DNA of 64,000 nucleotides from CFX5 sp023384495 (GCA_048499455.1 JASNZV010000014.1:124001-188000); one strand, 5' to 3'. Positions 50,672 through 59,801 are shown, counted from the first letter of the stretch. Program-made: numbers and translations. The notes: generated by a model from the sequence alone, not told the origin.

Positions 50672-52282
50672 ATGCAGATCGAAACTGTCCTTTACAATGG
50701 CGCGATTTATACCATAGATGGCGCAAACCCCCAAGTGGAGGCGCTCGCCATTGCGCGAGGGCGCGTGGTGGCGGTGGGAGGCAGCCACGCCATGTTGCAA
50801 CTGGCGCCACCCAACGCCCAGAGAATTGACCTGGGTCGCCGCACCGTTTTGCCCGGCTTTATCGACGCCCACATCCATTTCCTCGCCTACGGCCTGAGCC
50901 TCAAAGAGATCGACCTCATGGGCGCGCCCTCGCTGACCGCCGCGCTCGACATTGTGGCCGCCCATGCCGCTCGCACCCCTGCCGGCCACTGGCTTAGCGG
51001 CCGCGGGTGGGATCAGTCGCTCTGGCCCGGATACGCCTTCCCCACGCGGCGCGACCTCGACCGCGTCACGGGCGCACACCCGGTCTTTTTGCGCCGCAAA
51101 TGTGGGCATGCCGGTTGGGCCAACAGCGCGGCGTTGGCGCTGGCCGGCATCACCGCCGCCACGCCCGACCCGGCCGGTGGCGCAATTGAGCGCGACCCCG
51201 CCACCGGCGAGCCAACCGGCATCCTCAAAGAACATGCCATGAACCTGGTGGGCCGTCTGCTGCGCCAGCCCACGCCCGCCGAAGCGGCGGATGCCGTTAC
51301 GCTTGCCATGCGGACGGTGCACCGCATGGGGATCGTGGGTGTTCACAACATGGAGGATGGCGTGGCGCTGGCTGCGCTCCAGACGTTGCGCGAGGAGGGG
51401 CGGCTGGCGCTGCGTGTGGTGCAGCAGATTCCCGAAGCAGACCTCGACGCCGCCATCCAACTGGGCATCCGCTCTGGGTTTGGCGATGAGTGGATTCGCA
51501 TTGGCGCGCTCAAGATCTTTGCCGACGGCTCGCTCGGCGCACGGTCGGCCCTCATGATCGAGCCATATGAGGGCGAACCAGACAACGTTGGCATTGCCGT
51601 GGCCTCGGCTGAACACCTGGTCCGTCAGGTGGAAAAGGCGGCGCGTGCAGGGCTGGCCGTCCACATTCACGCGATTGGCGACCTGGCCAATCGCAACGTG
51701 CTCGACGCCATTGCCGCCGCCCACCGCGCCGGGATTGGCCGCCACCTGCGCCACCGCATCGAGCACGCCCAAGTGCTGCACCCGGCGGATGTGGGGCGCT
51801 TTGCCGAGTTGGGGGTGGTGGCCTCGATGCAGCCGATTCACGCCACCCAAGACATGACGCTGGCCGACGCCCATTGGGGCGCCCGGGCGCGGCTCTCGTA
51901 TGCGTGGAGCAGCCTGCTCAGCGCCGGCGCGCCGATGGCCTTTGGCTCCGACGCGCCGGTAGAGACACCCGACGTTCTGCAGGGCCTCTATGCCGCGTCC
52001 ACCCGACGCCGCGCCGATGGTCACCCCGGCCCCGAGGGGTGGTATCCTGAAGAGTCGATTTCTGTGGCCGAGGCCGTTGCCGCCTACACTGCCGGGGCGG
52101 CGTGGTCGGTGGGGATGGAGCAAACGCAGGGTCGATTGGCGCCAGGGATGGTGGCCGATCTGGTGGTGCTGGAGCGGGACATTCTGACCGCCGAGCCTTC
52201 AGCGCTGCTGGAAACCGGCATCGTGGCGACGATGGTGGGTGGCAACGTAGCCTATGGAGAAGAAACATTGAGTTCGGGGTGA
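50672..52282 (+). CDS. YtcJ-like metal-dependent amidohydrolase
   Basis: The 536-residue protein has the amidohydrolase metal ligands: HxH in PGFIDAHIHF, His in VHIHAIGD, His in RIEHAQVL and Asp in FGSDAPVETP. The C-terminal composite domain shows GRLAPGMVADLVVLERD. It hydrolyses an amide or cyclic amide; the family acts on very varied substrates. AAAGGAG sits six bases before the ATG at 50672; an upstream in-frame start crosses the divergent gene's promoter and is unlikely. The gene converges with the nucleotidyltransferase fusion, 23 bp apart. Confidence 0.9.
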   Translation: MQIETVLYNGAIYTIDGANPQVEALAIARGRVVAVGGSHAMLQLAPPNAQRIDLGRRTVLPGFIDAHIHFLAYGLSLKEIDLMGAPSLTAALDIVAAHAARTPAGHWLSGRGWDQSLWPGYAFPTRRDLDRVTGAHPVFLRRKCGHAGWANSAALALAGITAATPDPAGGAIERDPATGEPTGILKEHAMNLVGRLLRQPTPAEAADAVTLAMRTVHRMGIVGVHNMEDGVALAALQTLREEGRLALRVVQQIPEADLDAAIQLGIRSGFGDEWIRIGALKIFADGSLGARSALMIEPYEGEPDNVGIAVASAEHLVRQVEKAARAGLAVHIHAIGDLANRNVLDAIAAAHRAGIGRHLRHRIEHAQVLHPADVGRFAELGVVASMQPIHATQDMTLADAHWGARARLSYAWSSLLSAGAPMAFGSDAPVETPDVLQGLYAASTRRRADGHPGPEGWYPEESISVAEAVAAYTAGAAWSVGMEQTQGRLAPGMVADLVVLERDILTAEPSALLETGIVATMVGGNVAYGEETLSSG

Positions 52283-52305
52283 GAGGATAGCGGATCAGTC
52301 GTTGT

Positions 52306-54819
52306 TCACAGGCTTTCCTTTTGCAGAAGCTGCTCGATGAGCGCGCCAAATTCTTGGGCCAGCGCATGGGCGCGCTCATCGTCGACGCCTTCGGCAATCA
52401 CTTCAAAGGAGGGCCGGTCGGGATTAGGCGTGAGGTGCACCCATTCTTGCTCGTTGATCGACACCTTGAGGCCGTCCAGATTTTCGATGGCGCGGCCCTT
52501 GTGGTGGCTGTTGAGTAGCCGCATCATCTTGCCCTTCGCTTCCCACGGGCAGGGCACTGACAGGCGCGCCATATGGACGGGTGGGAGGTATCGGACAATC
52601 TCGCTAATGGGCAACTCGCGATGCACCAGATATTCGAGCAAGCGTACGGCGGCCATCAACCCATCTACTGCGGGGTGAAAGTCGGGGAAGATAAAGCTGC
52701 CCGTGCCATCCACCGCAAGCAGCAGATTCGTCTCTTGGGGCGCAAGCATCACATGTTGCATGCTGTTGCTGATGCGAAGGATGCGCCCGCCATGCCAGCC
52801 GGCCACCGTTTCGAGCGCGCGGGGCATGTTGACCAGCGCGGCCACCGTGCGACCGCGATTGGCGGCGAGCGCGAGCTCGGCCATGAGGATCGATGTAGTG
52901 ATATTGTCGAGTTGAGCGCCCTTTTCATCAATCAAAAAGATCTTCTCGCCGCCTACATCAAACTGGATGCCGACATGGGCGTCGAGCGCGCAGACGATCT
53001 TGGCGATCCGCTCCTGATTGGCGGCAAATTCCTGTTGGAGCATGGCCAGCTTGGTCTCATCGACGCGCGCGTTGAGGGGAACCACATCCACACCCAGCCG
53101 CGTGAGGATGTCTCCCAGCGTCTCAGCCGCCAGCCCGTGCGAATAATCCACCACGATCTTGAGCCTGGCATCGCGAATGGCGTCGCCGTTGACATGCTGC
53201 AAGAAATCAGAAGTGTAGTCGCCAATTGGGTTGACCGCATAGTCGATCACGCCAATCTCGTCGAGATAAGCGCGCCGAAAGTCTTCGCGGAAAAAATTGC
53301 GTTCGATGGTGCGCTCCAGCGTAGTGCTGAGGTTCATACCCTGCTCATTCATGAAGCGGATGTCCACCACTCGCTGGTCATAAGGGCTGAGGCGGACGTG
53401 AATGCCGGCCTCGGTGTCGGTTCGGCTGCGCACAAAGTGGCGCAAAACGGGGATTGCCACGCTGGTCAGATCCCACACATTGACGCCGGCGCCGGGCAGC
53501 CCGCTGACCAGGGCGCGCTTGAGCATGCGCGAGCTGCGGTGCGAGTCTCGATTGATGGCCACGAACTTGCCGCGCGTAATGGTCGCCCCGACTGCGGCGC
53601 CGAGTTTGGCGGCGTATTCCGACGTGAGGTCGACATTGACGGTGCCCGAGACGCCAAAACGGTTGAAGAGCGTGCGGTGGCCCTGGGTTCCCCAGATGAT
53701 GCTCTCTTTGACGGTGGCGCCGGCATCGAGTTGTTTGTGCGGCCAGAGCTTGACGTCGGCGTGCAGGACGGCGCCTTCGCCCACGGTGCAATGGTCGCCG
53801 ATCACCACCCCTTCAAAGGCGACCACTTTGGGTTTGATGCTGCACTGGCGGGTGATGATGGCGCCGCGCAGCTCACAGCTTTCGCCGATATAGTTGTTAC
53901 GCCAGATGATGCTGCGCTCGATGCGGTTGTAATTGTCGATGACAGTGTAATCGCGGATCACGGTGGGGCCGTAGATTTGCACATCGCCCTTGATCTTGAC
54001 GCCATCGCCCAAATAGATGGGGCCAAAGAGCTGGGCGTTTGGCGCGATTTCGACATCCTTGCCCACCCAAATGCCGCCGCCAATATGTTCGCCAATTGGC
54101 GTGGGCATGTTGACGCGCCCATAGAGCAGGTCGGCGTTGGCGCGGCGGTACTCTTCCATATTGCCGATGTCGCACCAGTAGCCCTCGGCAATGTGCCCAT
54201 AGATGGGCATGTTGCGGGTGAGCATCTGGGGGAAGAGATCTTTCGAGAAGTCGTAGGACGTGTGTTCGGGGATCAAGTCAAGCACATCGGGTTCGAGCAC
54301 ATAGATGCCTGTGTTGACCGTGTCGGAGATGACCTCGCCCCAAGTGGGCTTTTCGAGAAAGCGGGTGACGAACCCCGCTTCATCGGTGATGGTAACGCCA
54401 TATTCTAACGGGTCGGGGACATGGGTGAGCGCAATGGTAGCCAACACGCCGCGCTGCTGGTGCGCCTCGACAATCGAGCGAAGATTGAAGTCGGTGAGCG
54501 CATCGCCGCTAATGACCAGGAAGGTGTCGTCCAGGAGGTCAGCCGCATTCTTGACGCTGCCGGCGGTGCCCAACGGCACATCTTCCACCACATAGTGGAG
54601 CTTCATGCCCAGATTGCTGCCATCCTCATAGAAATCTTGGATGTAGGTTGCCAGATAGCGCAAGGTAACAATCACCTCGGTGACGCCATGGCTGCGCAGC
54701 AATTCGAGGATGTGGCTCATCACGGCCTTGTTGACCACGGGCACCATGGGCTTGGGGCGACCGACTGTCAGGGGGCGTAGCCGTGCGCCATCGCCACCAG
54801 CCATGAGCACTGCTATCAT
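52306..54819 (-). CDS. Sugar nucleotidyltransferase fused to a phosphohexomutase-like domain
   Basis: The 837-residue protein has three parts. Residues 1-240: nucleotidyltransferase with MAGGDGARLRPLT and PKPMVPVVNK, of the mannose-1-phosphate guanylyltransferase kind. Residues about 250-370: left-handed beta-helix repeats (IGEHIGGGIWVGKDVEIAPNA). Residues about 380-830: a phosphomannomutase-like region with VAINRDSHRSSRML in place of the phosphoserine loop, and FDVGGEKIFLIDE where active mutases have DGDADR. The missing metal loop suggests a dead mutase, possibly regulatory. It is 57 bp after the SCO1664-type gene and probably in the same transcript, suggesting cell-surface glycan synthesis. 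Confidence 0.9.
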   Translation of the reverse strand: MIAVLMAGGDGARLRPLTVGRPKPMVPVVNKAVMSHILELLRSHGVTEVIVTLRYLATYIQDFYEDGSNLGMKLHYVVEDVPLGTAGSVKNAADLLDDTFLVISGDALTDFNLRSIVEAHQQRGVLATIALTHVPDPLEYGVTITDEAGFVTRFLEKPTWGEVISDTVNTGIYVLEPDVLDLIPEHTSYDFSKDLFPQMLTRNMPIYGHIAEGYWCDIGNMEEYRRANADLLYGRVNMPTPIGEHIGGGIWVGKDVEIAPNAQLFGPIYLGDGVKIKGDVQIYGPTVIRDYTVIDNYNRIERSIIWRNNYIGESCELRGAIITRQCSIKPKVVAFEGVVIGDHCTVGEGAVLHADVKLWPHKQLDAGATVKESIIWGTQGHRTLFNRFGVSGTVNVDLTSEYAAKLGAAVGATITRGKFVAINRDSHRSSRMLKRALVSGLPGAGVNVWDLTSVAIPVLRHFVRSRTDTEAGIHVRLSPYDQRVVDIRFMNEQGMNLSTTLERTIERNFFREDFRRAYLDEIGVIDYAVNPIGDYTSDFLQHVNGDAIRDARLKIVVDYSHGLAAETLGDILTRLGVDVVPLNARVDETKLAMLQQEFAANQERIAKIVCALDAHVGIQFDVGGEKIFLIDEKGAQLDNITTSILMAELALAANRGRTVAALVNMPRALETVAGWHGGRILRISNSMQHVMLAPQETNLLLAVDGTGSFIFPDFHPAVDGLMAAVRLLEYLVHRELPISEIVRYLPPVHMARLSVPCPWEAKGKMMRLLNSHHKGRAIENLDGLKVSINEQEWVHLTPNPDRPSFEVIAEGVDDERAHALAQEFGALIEQLLQKESL

Positions 54820-54876
54820 GTGGCCTCCAGCAAAGAACGAGAGGTACCGATCCAGGGGCAGAAATTCACCGGCGCA

Positions 54877-55671
54877 TTACACCGGTGGCCAGGGATAATT
54901 GCGGCGGTGCGGCTGAGGCGTGGGGTAGCTCTGCATACGAATCAGAATCTGGAGCCGCCTCAGAAGGGCCGCGACCTCTTGCTCGTGTAGCAGTGAGCAG
55001 AGTTGTTCCATCACCTTCCCCCCGCTCCTGGCGATCTCATCGTGCAGCCGATTCAGGTCTTGGAGAAGCTCCGTTTCGATCGGTTCGCCGCTGAATTCCC
55101 AGATGACGGTGCGCAGCTTATATTCGGTGTGAAAACAGATTCCGTGGTCAATCGCCCACAGGCGATGTTGCTCATCTACCAGGCAATGCCCGCTTTTGCG
55201 GTCGGCATTGTTCACGATGAAATCAAAGAGCGCCAGTTGGCGCAGTGTAACGGCAAAGCGGGCGTCGGACTGCACCGTGAAGTAGTGGACATCACTGTCG
55301 TGGTCCACAAAAAACTGGATGCTCCCCAACCCACGTGTGCCGCTGCGCAAGACCGTCGGCGGCACCAGCCCCCAGGCCAAGGCGCGGCTGATCACATACG
55401 CGGCAGTCTCACGCCGGCAAAGCGTGCCCCACTCAAAATCCCACAGCGGGTTCTCACCCCGCTGCGGTTTGTAGACTGCGGGCAGGGTGATAGCGCCTTT
55501 ACGCACAAAGACCAAGAAGCTCGTATTCGAGCTATAGGGCAGCAAGCCCCGCTCCTCAACCTTCCCCTGACCCAACACCTCGACCACCTGCGCTTCGGTC
55601 AGCGCGGTCGAGTCATCGGGCGGTGGATCAGAGGGCGGTGGATCAGAGGGCAATGACAGAGATGCGCACAC
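54877..55671 (-). CDS. SCO1664-family protein, PI3/4-kinase-like fold
   Basis: The 264-residue protein matches the family restricted to Actinobacteria and Chloroflexi with distant similarity to phosphatidylinositol kinases. After a Pro/Asp-rich N-terminus, YSSNTSFLVFV resembles a nucleotide loop, AVYKPQRGE contains the likely ATP-binding Lys, FDFIVNNADRKSGH is the catalytic loop with Asp and Asn, and AIDHGICFH holds the metal-binding Asp. The family occurs in a trio with DUF3090 and an MSMEG_4193-type histidine phosphatase, exactly as here (22 bp after DUF3090). Its substrate is not known. Confidence 0.9.
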   Translation of the reverse strand: MCASLSLPSDPPPSDPPPDDSTALTEAQVVEVLGQGKVEERGLLPYSSNTSFLVFVRKGAITLPAVYKPQRGENPLWDFEWGTLCRRETAAYVISRALAWGLVPPTVLRSGTRGLGSIQFFVDHDSDVHYFTVQSDARFAVTLRQLALFDFIVNNADRKSGHCLVDEQHRLWAIDHGICFHTEYKLRTVIWEFSGEPIETELLQDLNRLHDEIARSGGKVMEQLCSLLHEQEVAALLRRLQILIRMQSYPTPQPHRRNYPWPPV

Positions 55672-55693
55672 GTGTCACCTTCTGTTGGATTTC

Positions 55694-56245
55694 CTAAAAT
55701 ACAATGGGCATGGCCTTCCCATCGGTGCGCGCACAGAAATGGCCATTGCGGTCAATGGGGCGGCCACAGAGTGGGCACACAGGGCGTCCTTGGGAGATTA
55801 CTTCGAGGGCGTGTTCGCTCATCGCGCGCATTTGGTCGCGCGTGGCGACAAAGCGAATCGCGGGAATCTCGTCGCTGTCGAGGTCGGCCACTTCCCCCAC
55901 GTCGTTGATCACGAGCGCCTTGGCGATGATCCAGATCATATCATCCTCTTCGTGATAGCCAATGCTCAACTGGCCCACGCGGAAGATTGGCTCCATGGGG
56001 TGTTCGGGCCGCAGTTGTTTGTGGCTGCTGGTCGTCTGACGTAGGTGTGGATATTGCTTTTCCAGCTCTTCCAGCAACTGCAAGATGGCGACGGCGAGCT
56101 GCCCCACCTCTTGTTTTTCGAGCACAACGCTGATCGGGCTGCCGCCGGCCCGCGCCTGCAAGAAGAAGGTGCGGTTGCCCGGTTCGCCTACGGCATCCGC
56201 CACAATGTATTGCACCGGGTTGAGATCATACGCAAAGTTCGCCAT
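55694..56245 (-). CDS. DUF3090 family protein
   Basis: The 183-residue protein begins MANFAYDLNPVQYIVADAVG and has PGNRTFFLQARAGG, the hallmark of DUF3090. The body looks like an alpha/beta fold with LEKQEVGQLAVAILQLLEEL. The C-terminus carries CPLCGRPIDRNGHFC, a four-cysteine zinc-ribbon-like knuckle. Function unknown. It is the middle gene of the conserved trio. The ATG at 56245 matches the family start; one at 56272 would add nine residues. Confidence 0.92.
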   Translation of the reverse strand: MANFAYDLNPVQYIVADAVGEPGNRTFFLQARAGGSPISVVLEKQEVGQLAVAILQLLEELEKQYPHLRQTTSSHKQLRPEHPMEPIFRVGQLSIGYHEEDDMIWIIAKALVINDVGEVADLDSDEIPAIRFVATRDQMRAMSEHALEVISQGRPVCPLCGRPIDRNGHFCARTDGKAMPIVF

Positions 56246-56326
56246 GCTGCTACTCGATTCACCCTCCGCCATCTAATCTACCACAAAGCGAATCAGTCGC
56301 CAAGTGCTGTTTTTTCCGTCTCAGTT

Positions 56327-56980
56327 TCACGCTTGTGCGGTAGCATCCTTCGGCTTGATCTCAAAGACGGGCAGCGCGGCAAGATAATTGACCCCCAGTA
56401 CGTTTGGCGCATCGTCAACCACCGACAACACGCTAACCGACGCCGTGCTGACCACAATGCGCTGAAAGAGATCGAGCGGAACCCCCAAATAATGGGCCAG
56501 TGTGGTGCGGATCACGTCGCCGTGGCTGAACAGCGCGATTACTTGGCCGGGGTGGCGAAGCCGGATCTGCTCGATAGCGCTGACTGTCCGGCTCTGCACC
56601 TCGCGCAGCGTCTCGCCACCGGGAAAGCGAAAGGTGCTTGGGTAATGTTGCACCCGTTTCCATTCGGGCAACTTGGACAGCTCCTTCAGATTGCCGCCGC
56701 GCCAGTCGCCATAATCCACCTCAATCAGCCCGGCGTCGGCTTCCACGGAAAGCCCCAACTGGCTCGCCAGCGGCTGCGCCGTCTCCATGCAACGCTCCAG
56801 TGGGCTGGAATAGATGGCGGCAATCGGTTGCTGGGCAAGCAATTGAACAAGCGCTGCGGACTGTTCCTTGCCCTTCTCGTTCAGGTGGACACCCGGTGTG
56901 CGCCCCGCTAGCCGGTCGGCGCCCACCCAGTCATTCTCTCCGTGACGGATCAATAGTGCGATGGTTGTGGTGCTGCTCAT
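56327..56980 (-). CDS. Histidine phosphatase/phosphomutase-like protein (MSMEG_4193 family)
   Basis: The 217-residue protein is of the phosphoglycerate mutase superfamily: LLIRHGEND with catalytic Arg12 and His13, SSPLERCMETAQPLA, a Glu in EVDYGDWRGG and the second His in LFSHGDVIRTTLAHYLG. It is the first gene of the conserved trio. The start at 56980 fits the family; no clear ribosome binding site is seen, and longer in-frame starts at 57052 and 57067 exist. Together with the kinase-like partner it may control a phosphorylated metabolite or protein. Confidence 0.9.
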   Translation of the reverse strand: MSSTTTIALLIRHGENDWVGADRLAGRTPGVHLNEKGKEQSAALVQLLAQQPIAAIYSSPLERCMETAQPLASQLGLSVEADAGLIEVDYGDWRGGNLKELSKLPEWKRVQHYPSTFRFPGGETLREVQSRTVSAIEQIRLRHPGQVIALFSHGDVIRTTLAHYLGVPLDLFQRIVVSTASVSVLSVVDDAPNVLGVNYLAALPVFEIKPKDATAQA

Positions 56981-57172
56981 GTGCCCAAACTTGCTTTTTC
57001 TTTGCTGCTCAAGGCAAAATGGATTTGAAACGGATGATGATAGCCAAGTCATAAAAGGAACAACCAATAATTGCCGTAGAGCATAGCACAGGTTGCAGAT
57101 ACGGTGAAGTAGATAAACTTACGGTCTAGCATACGCCCACGTTGCAGGCGACAAAGTCGAAGGTGGATCTCC

Positions 57173-58063
57173 ATGAGCTTTCTGCGCAAATGGTTTGGCG
57201 GGGCTAAGTTGGATGGCGCGGCGTTGGCCCAGTCCTCACAAAAGGCAGAGTACGCACAGATCGAGCTGTTGGCTGGATTTGTCGAAGCGCGCGCTGCGCA
57301 CGAAGGTGGCGAACAGCAGCGGTGGAATCGCGTTCTGCCGCGCCCATATGCCGAGATGATTGAGCTTTTCCAGAAGGAGGGGTGGCTGGCGGCGACCCCC
57401 GGTGGTTTGCAGGTAACGCCTGCGGCCCAACCCTTTGTCGAACGCTACCAACAGCGGCTGGCCGCAGAAAAGGCCGCAGTGTTGCCGCAGGTGCGCAAAG
57501 CGCTGGCTGCGCGCGACACCGGCGAGGCGCTGGAGATCCGCCGGGCGTACGAGGCGCGCCAGCCGCTGGGCAAAGCGGCGTGGACGGGCGAAGAGCCGCA
57601 ATTGAGTCACAGCGCGTTGACGCGGCGCATCCTCTTTCTCAACCATTGGTTGCTTGAGGGTCTGAGCGCCGAGACGGTGACCTGGCTCAAGGGGTATGCC
57701 GCCGAGCAACACCTCTGGGGAACCTCCTGGCGTTTGCCGCTCGACGAGATCCCCCTGGCCGCCCAACAAGAACTGATGAAGCCTGGTCTCGACGCGGTGG
57801 AAGCCGCCTACTGGCAGGCCCATCAGTTGATCTTGTTTGTGGAGAATCAGGAGACGTGGCAGCGCTGCAAGGGCGGAGACCACGTGCGTCGCCTCGAAAT
57901 CGTCGGCCCGGATGACGAACACACCTGTGCCCACTGTCGCCCCATCTTGGGTAAGCAGTTCCTCGTCGCCCGTGCGCCCGAGTTGCCCCCGCGAGATTGC
58001 ACATCGCTGCTTGGCTGCCGCTGCCGCTACGAACCGGTGCTCGAGAGTTACGAAGAGCGGTGA
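57173..58063 (+). CDS. Hypothetical protein with a C-terminal cysteine cluster
   Basis: The 296-residue protein is mostly helical (AYAEQHLWGT..., ALAARDTGEALEIRRAYEARQ). Residues about 235-290 hold EHTCAHCRPILGKQF, LPPRDCTSLLGCRCRYEPV: a CxxC, a lone Cys and CxC, probably a zinc site. This layout recalls the C-terminal part of phage MuF/SPP1 gp7-type head morphogenesis proteins, but the gene is in a chromosomal context and the similarity is by eye only. AAGGTGGAT precedes the ATG. It is divergent from the trio, sharing its upstream region with it. Confidence 0.75.
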   Translation: MSFLRKWFGGAKLDGAALAQSSQKAEYAQIELLAGFVEARAAHEGGEQQRWNRVLPRPYAEMIELFQKEGWLAATPGGLQVTPAAQPFVERYQQRLAAEKAAVLPQVRKALAARDTGEALEIRRAYEARQPLGKAAWTGEEPQLSHSALTRRILFLNHWLLEGLSAETVTWLKGYAAEQHLWGTSWRLPLDEIPLAAQQELMKPGLDAVEAAYWQAHQLILFVENQETWQRCKGGDHVRRLEIVGPDDEHTCAHCRPILGKQFLVARAPELPPRDCTSLLGCRCRYEPVLESYEER

Positions 58064-58272
58064 GAACAATCACCCGTCGTCGCGACTCATGGAGATCAAC
58101 AATTTGTTTTGGTAATGACCGAAGCGCCGTAGGTCGTCCTACGAGGATGGCAGCCCTACTTATCCGGACGATTGTGACGCTATCAGCGTGATCTATGGTG
58201 GATTACTCGTTTATTTTCTTAAACTTCATCTGTCGCTACTAAATCCTGATTACAAAGAGGTAATATTTTGCC

Positions 58273-58470
58273 CTATGGCAAATTACGCCAATCGTGACCT
58301 CGTTCATAGTCATCCATGCAATCAGCGTAGATTTCACCTTCAAAATTAGAACACGGTGCATTGTGACTGGGTTCTGGTTTGATGTAGGCGATATACAGGT
58401 AAAACGCAAAAAGTGCGATTAGAATGATAAGAATCATTTGTACCCATTCTTTAGCTGTATGCTCCATCAT
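58273..58470 (-). CDS. Small single-span membrane protein (65 aa)
   Basis: One hydrophobic segment (MILIILIALFAFYLYIAYI, about residues 12-30) is followed by a polar tail with two Cys (NAPCSNFEGEIYADC). GGGAG lies four bases before the first ATG. The IS element begins 28 bp upstream of the start, so the promoter is probably displaced or now provided by the IS. I do not know the family. Base composition is more AT-rich than the neighbours. Confidence 0.55.
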   Translation of the reverse strand: MMEHTAKEWVQMILIILIALFAFYLYIAYIKPEPSHNAPCSNFEGEIYADCMDDYERGHDWRNLP

Positions 58471-58498
58471 TCACTCCCAAAGAGCCACTCACTACTTA

Positions 58499-59391
58499 GA
58501 GTCCATTTGAAAATTCCTGTTTGGTAGAATGGGAAGTGCTGAAGCAACCCAATTCGACCAAACAGGAGAAGGACATTGTCGCACGAAGGCGAGAAATACA
58601 CCAGTGATCTGCAAGACAAGCAGTGGGAACGACTTGAGCCCCTGCTGTGCTTGAAGCGGAGTGGTCGAGGCCGTCCTTTAGAACTGGACATGCGAGCAGT
58701 CGTGAATGCCATCTTCTATGTCCTGCGCACGGGCTGTCAATGGCAGGAGTTGCCCAAGAGCTATCCGCCCTATCAAAGCGTCTACTACCATTATGCCAAG
58801 TGGCGAGATGACGGCGCCTGGCAAGCAGTGAACGCAGCCTTGCGCCAGGAAGAACGGACTCGTCAAGAGCGGGCAGCCGAACCCAGTGCGGCCATCATCG
58901 ACAGCCAGAGTACCAAGACGACCGAAGTCGGCGGTGAAAGCGGCTATGACGCTGGCAAGAAAGTCAAAGGACGGAAACGGCATATTGTCGTCGATACGCT
59001 CGGTCATCTGCTCGAAGTCGTCGTCCATGCCGCCAACACCCAAGATCGCGACGGCGCCAAACTCGTGCTCAGCAAACTCTCAGCGACCACCAAAGCCACT
59101 TTGCAGAAACTCTGGGCCGACGGCGCCTACGCCGGTCAACTCATTGACTGGGTACAGGAGCATCTCGACGCTGTGCTCGAAATCGTCCAGCGTGACCCCG
59201 ACCAGAAAGGCTTTGTCGTCCTGCCTCGCCGCTGGGTCGTTGAACGCACCTTTGCCTGGTTCGGTCGCTATCGCCGTTTGAGCAAAGACTACGAACAACT
59301 GACTGCCAGCAGCGAAGCCATGATCTATCTCGCTTCGATTCACACCATGCTCAAACGCACACCGATTCCTGCCTAATTTTCAAATGGACTC
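58499..59391 (+). mobile_element. Intact IS5-family insertion sequence (893 bp)
   Basis: The ends are GAGTCCATTTGAAAATT (58499-58515) and AATTTTCAAATGGACTC (59375-59391), perfect 17-bp inverted repeats. They are flanked by TTA on both sides (58496-58498 and 59392-59394), a 3-bp target duplication as made by the IS1031-like group of the IS5 family. It holds one complete transposase gene. The perfect ends and the intact frame suggest recent insertion. Confidence 0.93.
58576..59376 (+). CDS. IS5-family transposase
   Basis: The 266-residue protein carries the DDE triad: Asp109 (AAIIDSQSTK), Asp182 (LWADGAYAG) and Glu223 (WVVERTFAW), followed by RYRRLSKDYE. The N-terminal domain (LQDKQWERLEPLL, FYVLRTGCQWQELP) is typical. 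The start codon is TTG at 58576 with AGGAGAAGG upstream. The frame is undamaged. Confidence 0.95.
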   Translation: MSHEGEKYTSDLQDKQWERLEPLLCLKRSGRGRPLELDMRAVVNAIFYVLRTGCQWQELPKSYPPYQSVYYHYAKWRDDGAWQAVNAALRQEERTRQERAAEPSAAIIDSQSTKTTEVGGESGYDAGKKVKGRKRHIVVDTLGHLLEVVVHAANTQDRDGAKLVLSKLSATTKATLQKLWADGAYAGQLIDWVQEHLDAVLEIVQRDPDQKGFVVLPRRWVVERTFAWFGRYRRLSKDYEQLTASSEAMIYLASIHTMLKRTPIPA

Positions 59392-59435
59392 TTAAGCCGC
59401 CGCGGGCAAGCTGCATATTTCCTATCCTCGACAAT

Positions 59436-59467
59436 TAAAGGATTGTACGTGTAAAGGATTGTACGTG
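59436..59467. repeat. 16-bp tandem duplication
   Basis: TAAAGGATTGTACGTG occurs twice in direct tandem (59436-59451 and 59452-59467), just outside the right IS end. The rest of 59395-59666 shows no gene. Confidence 0.8.
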
Positions 59468-59666
59468 CGAATGAGCTTAATAGCCACATCCGTGCGTACC
59501 AACATTGAGTCATTTACATCGTTGTCAAGAGGGGAACCGCGGGTTTCACATTTGTTCTTGCAGAGAGACTGATTTATTGCACTCCAAAATTACAGTCACA
59601 CAACTCGACATCTCACTTTTTTACGTGCTATCATATGTTCATCCTAACGAAAGGAGGGATACACAT

Positions 59667-59786
59667 ATGTGGCTCTACATTCGTCGCAAAGACCTCGTCT
59701 TTTGCTGGCAAATGGAAGCGGCCACATTAAGCACCATCACACAGGTTGCAATTTACGTGATCAGCAAGCACCTGGGGTGGTTCTAA
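59667..59786 (+). CDS. Small protein of 39 aa with a strong ribosome binding site
   Basis: AAAGGAGGG lies eight bases before ATG, one of the best sites in the window, and an intrinsic terminator follows 15 bp after the stop. The peptide MWLYIRRKDLVFCWQMEAA... ends ISKHLGWF, with three Trp at both ends and a hydrophobic middle (ITQVAIYVI). It may be a membrane-active or regulatory peptide. A longer frame starting at 59505 exists but has no ribosome binding site. No family recognised. Confidence 0.6.
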   Translation: MWLYIRRKDLVFCWQMEAATLSTITQVAIYVISKHLGWF

Positions 59787-59801
59787 TGTGACCGCTAGTC
59801 G

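Noticed and set aside
52573..54408. 611-codon plus-strand open frame opposite the nucleotidyltransferase fusion
   Set aside because: Antisense shadow; the minus strand has the full nucleotidyltransferase signature.
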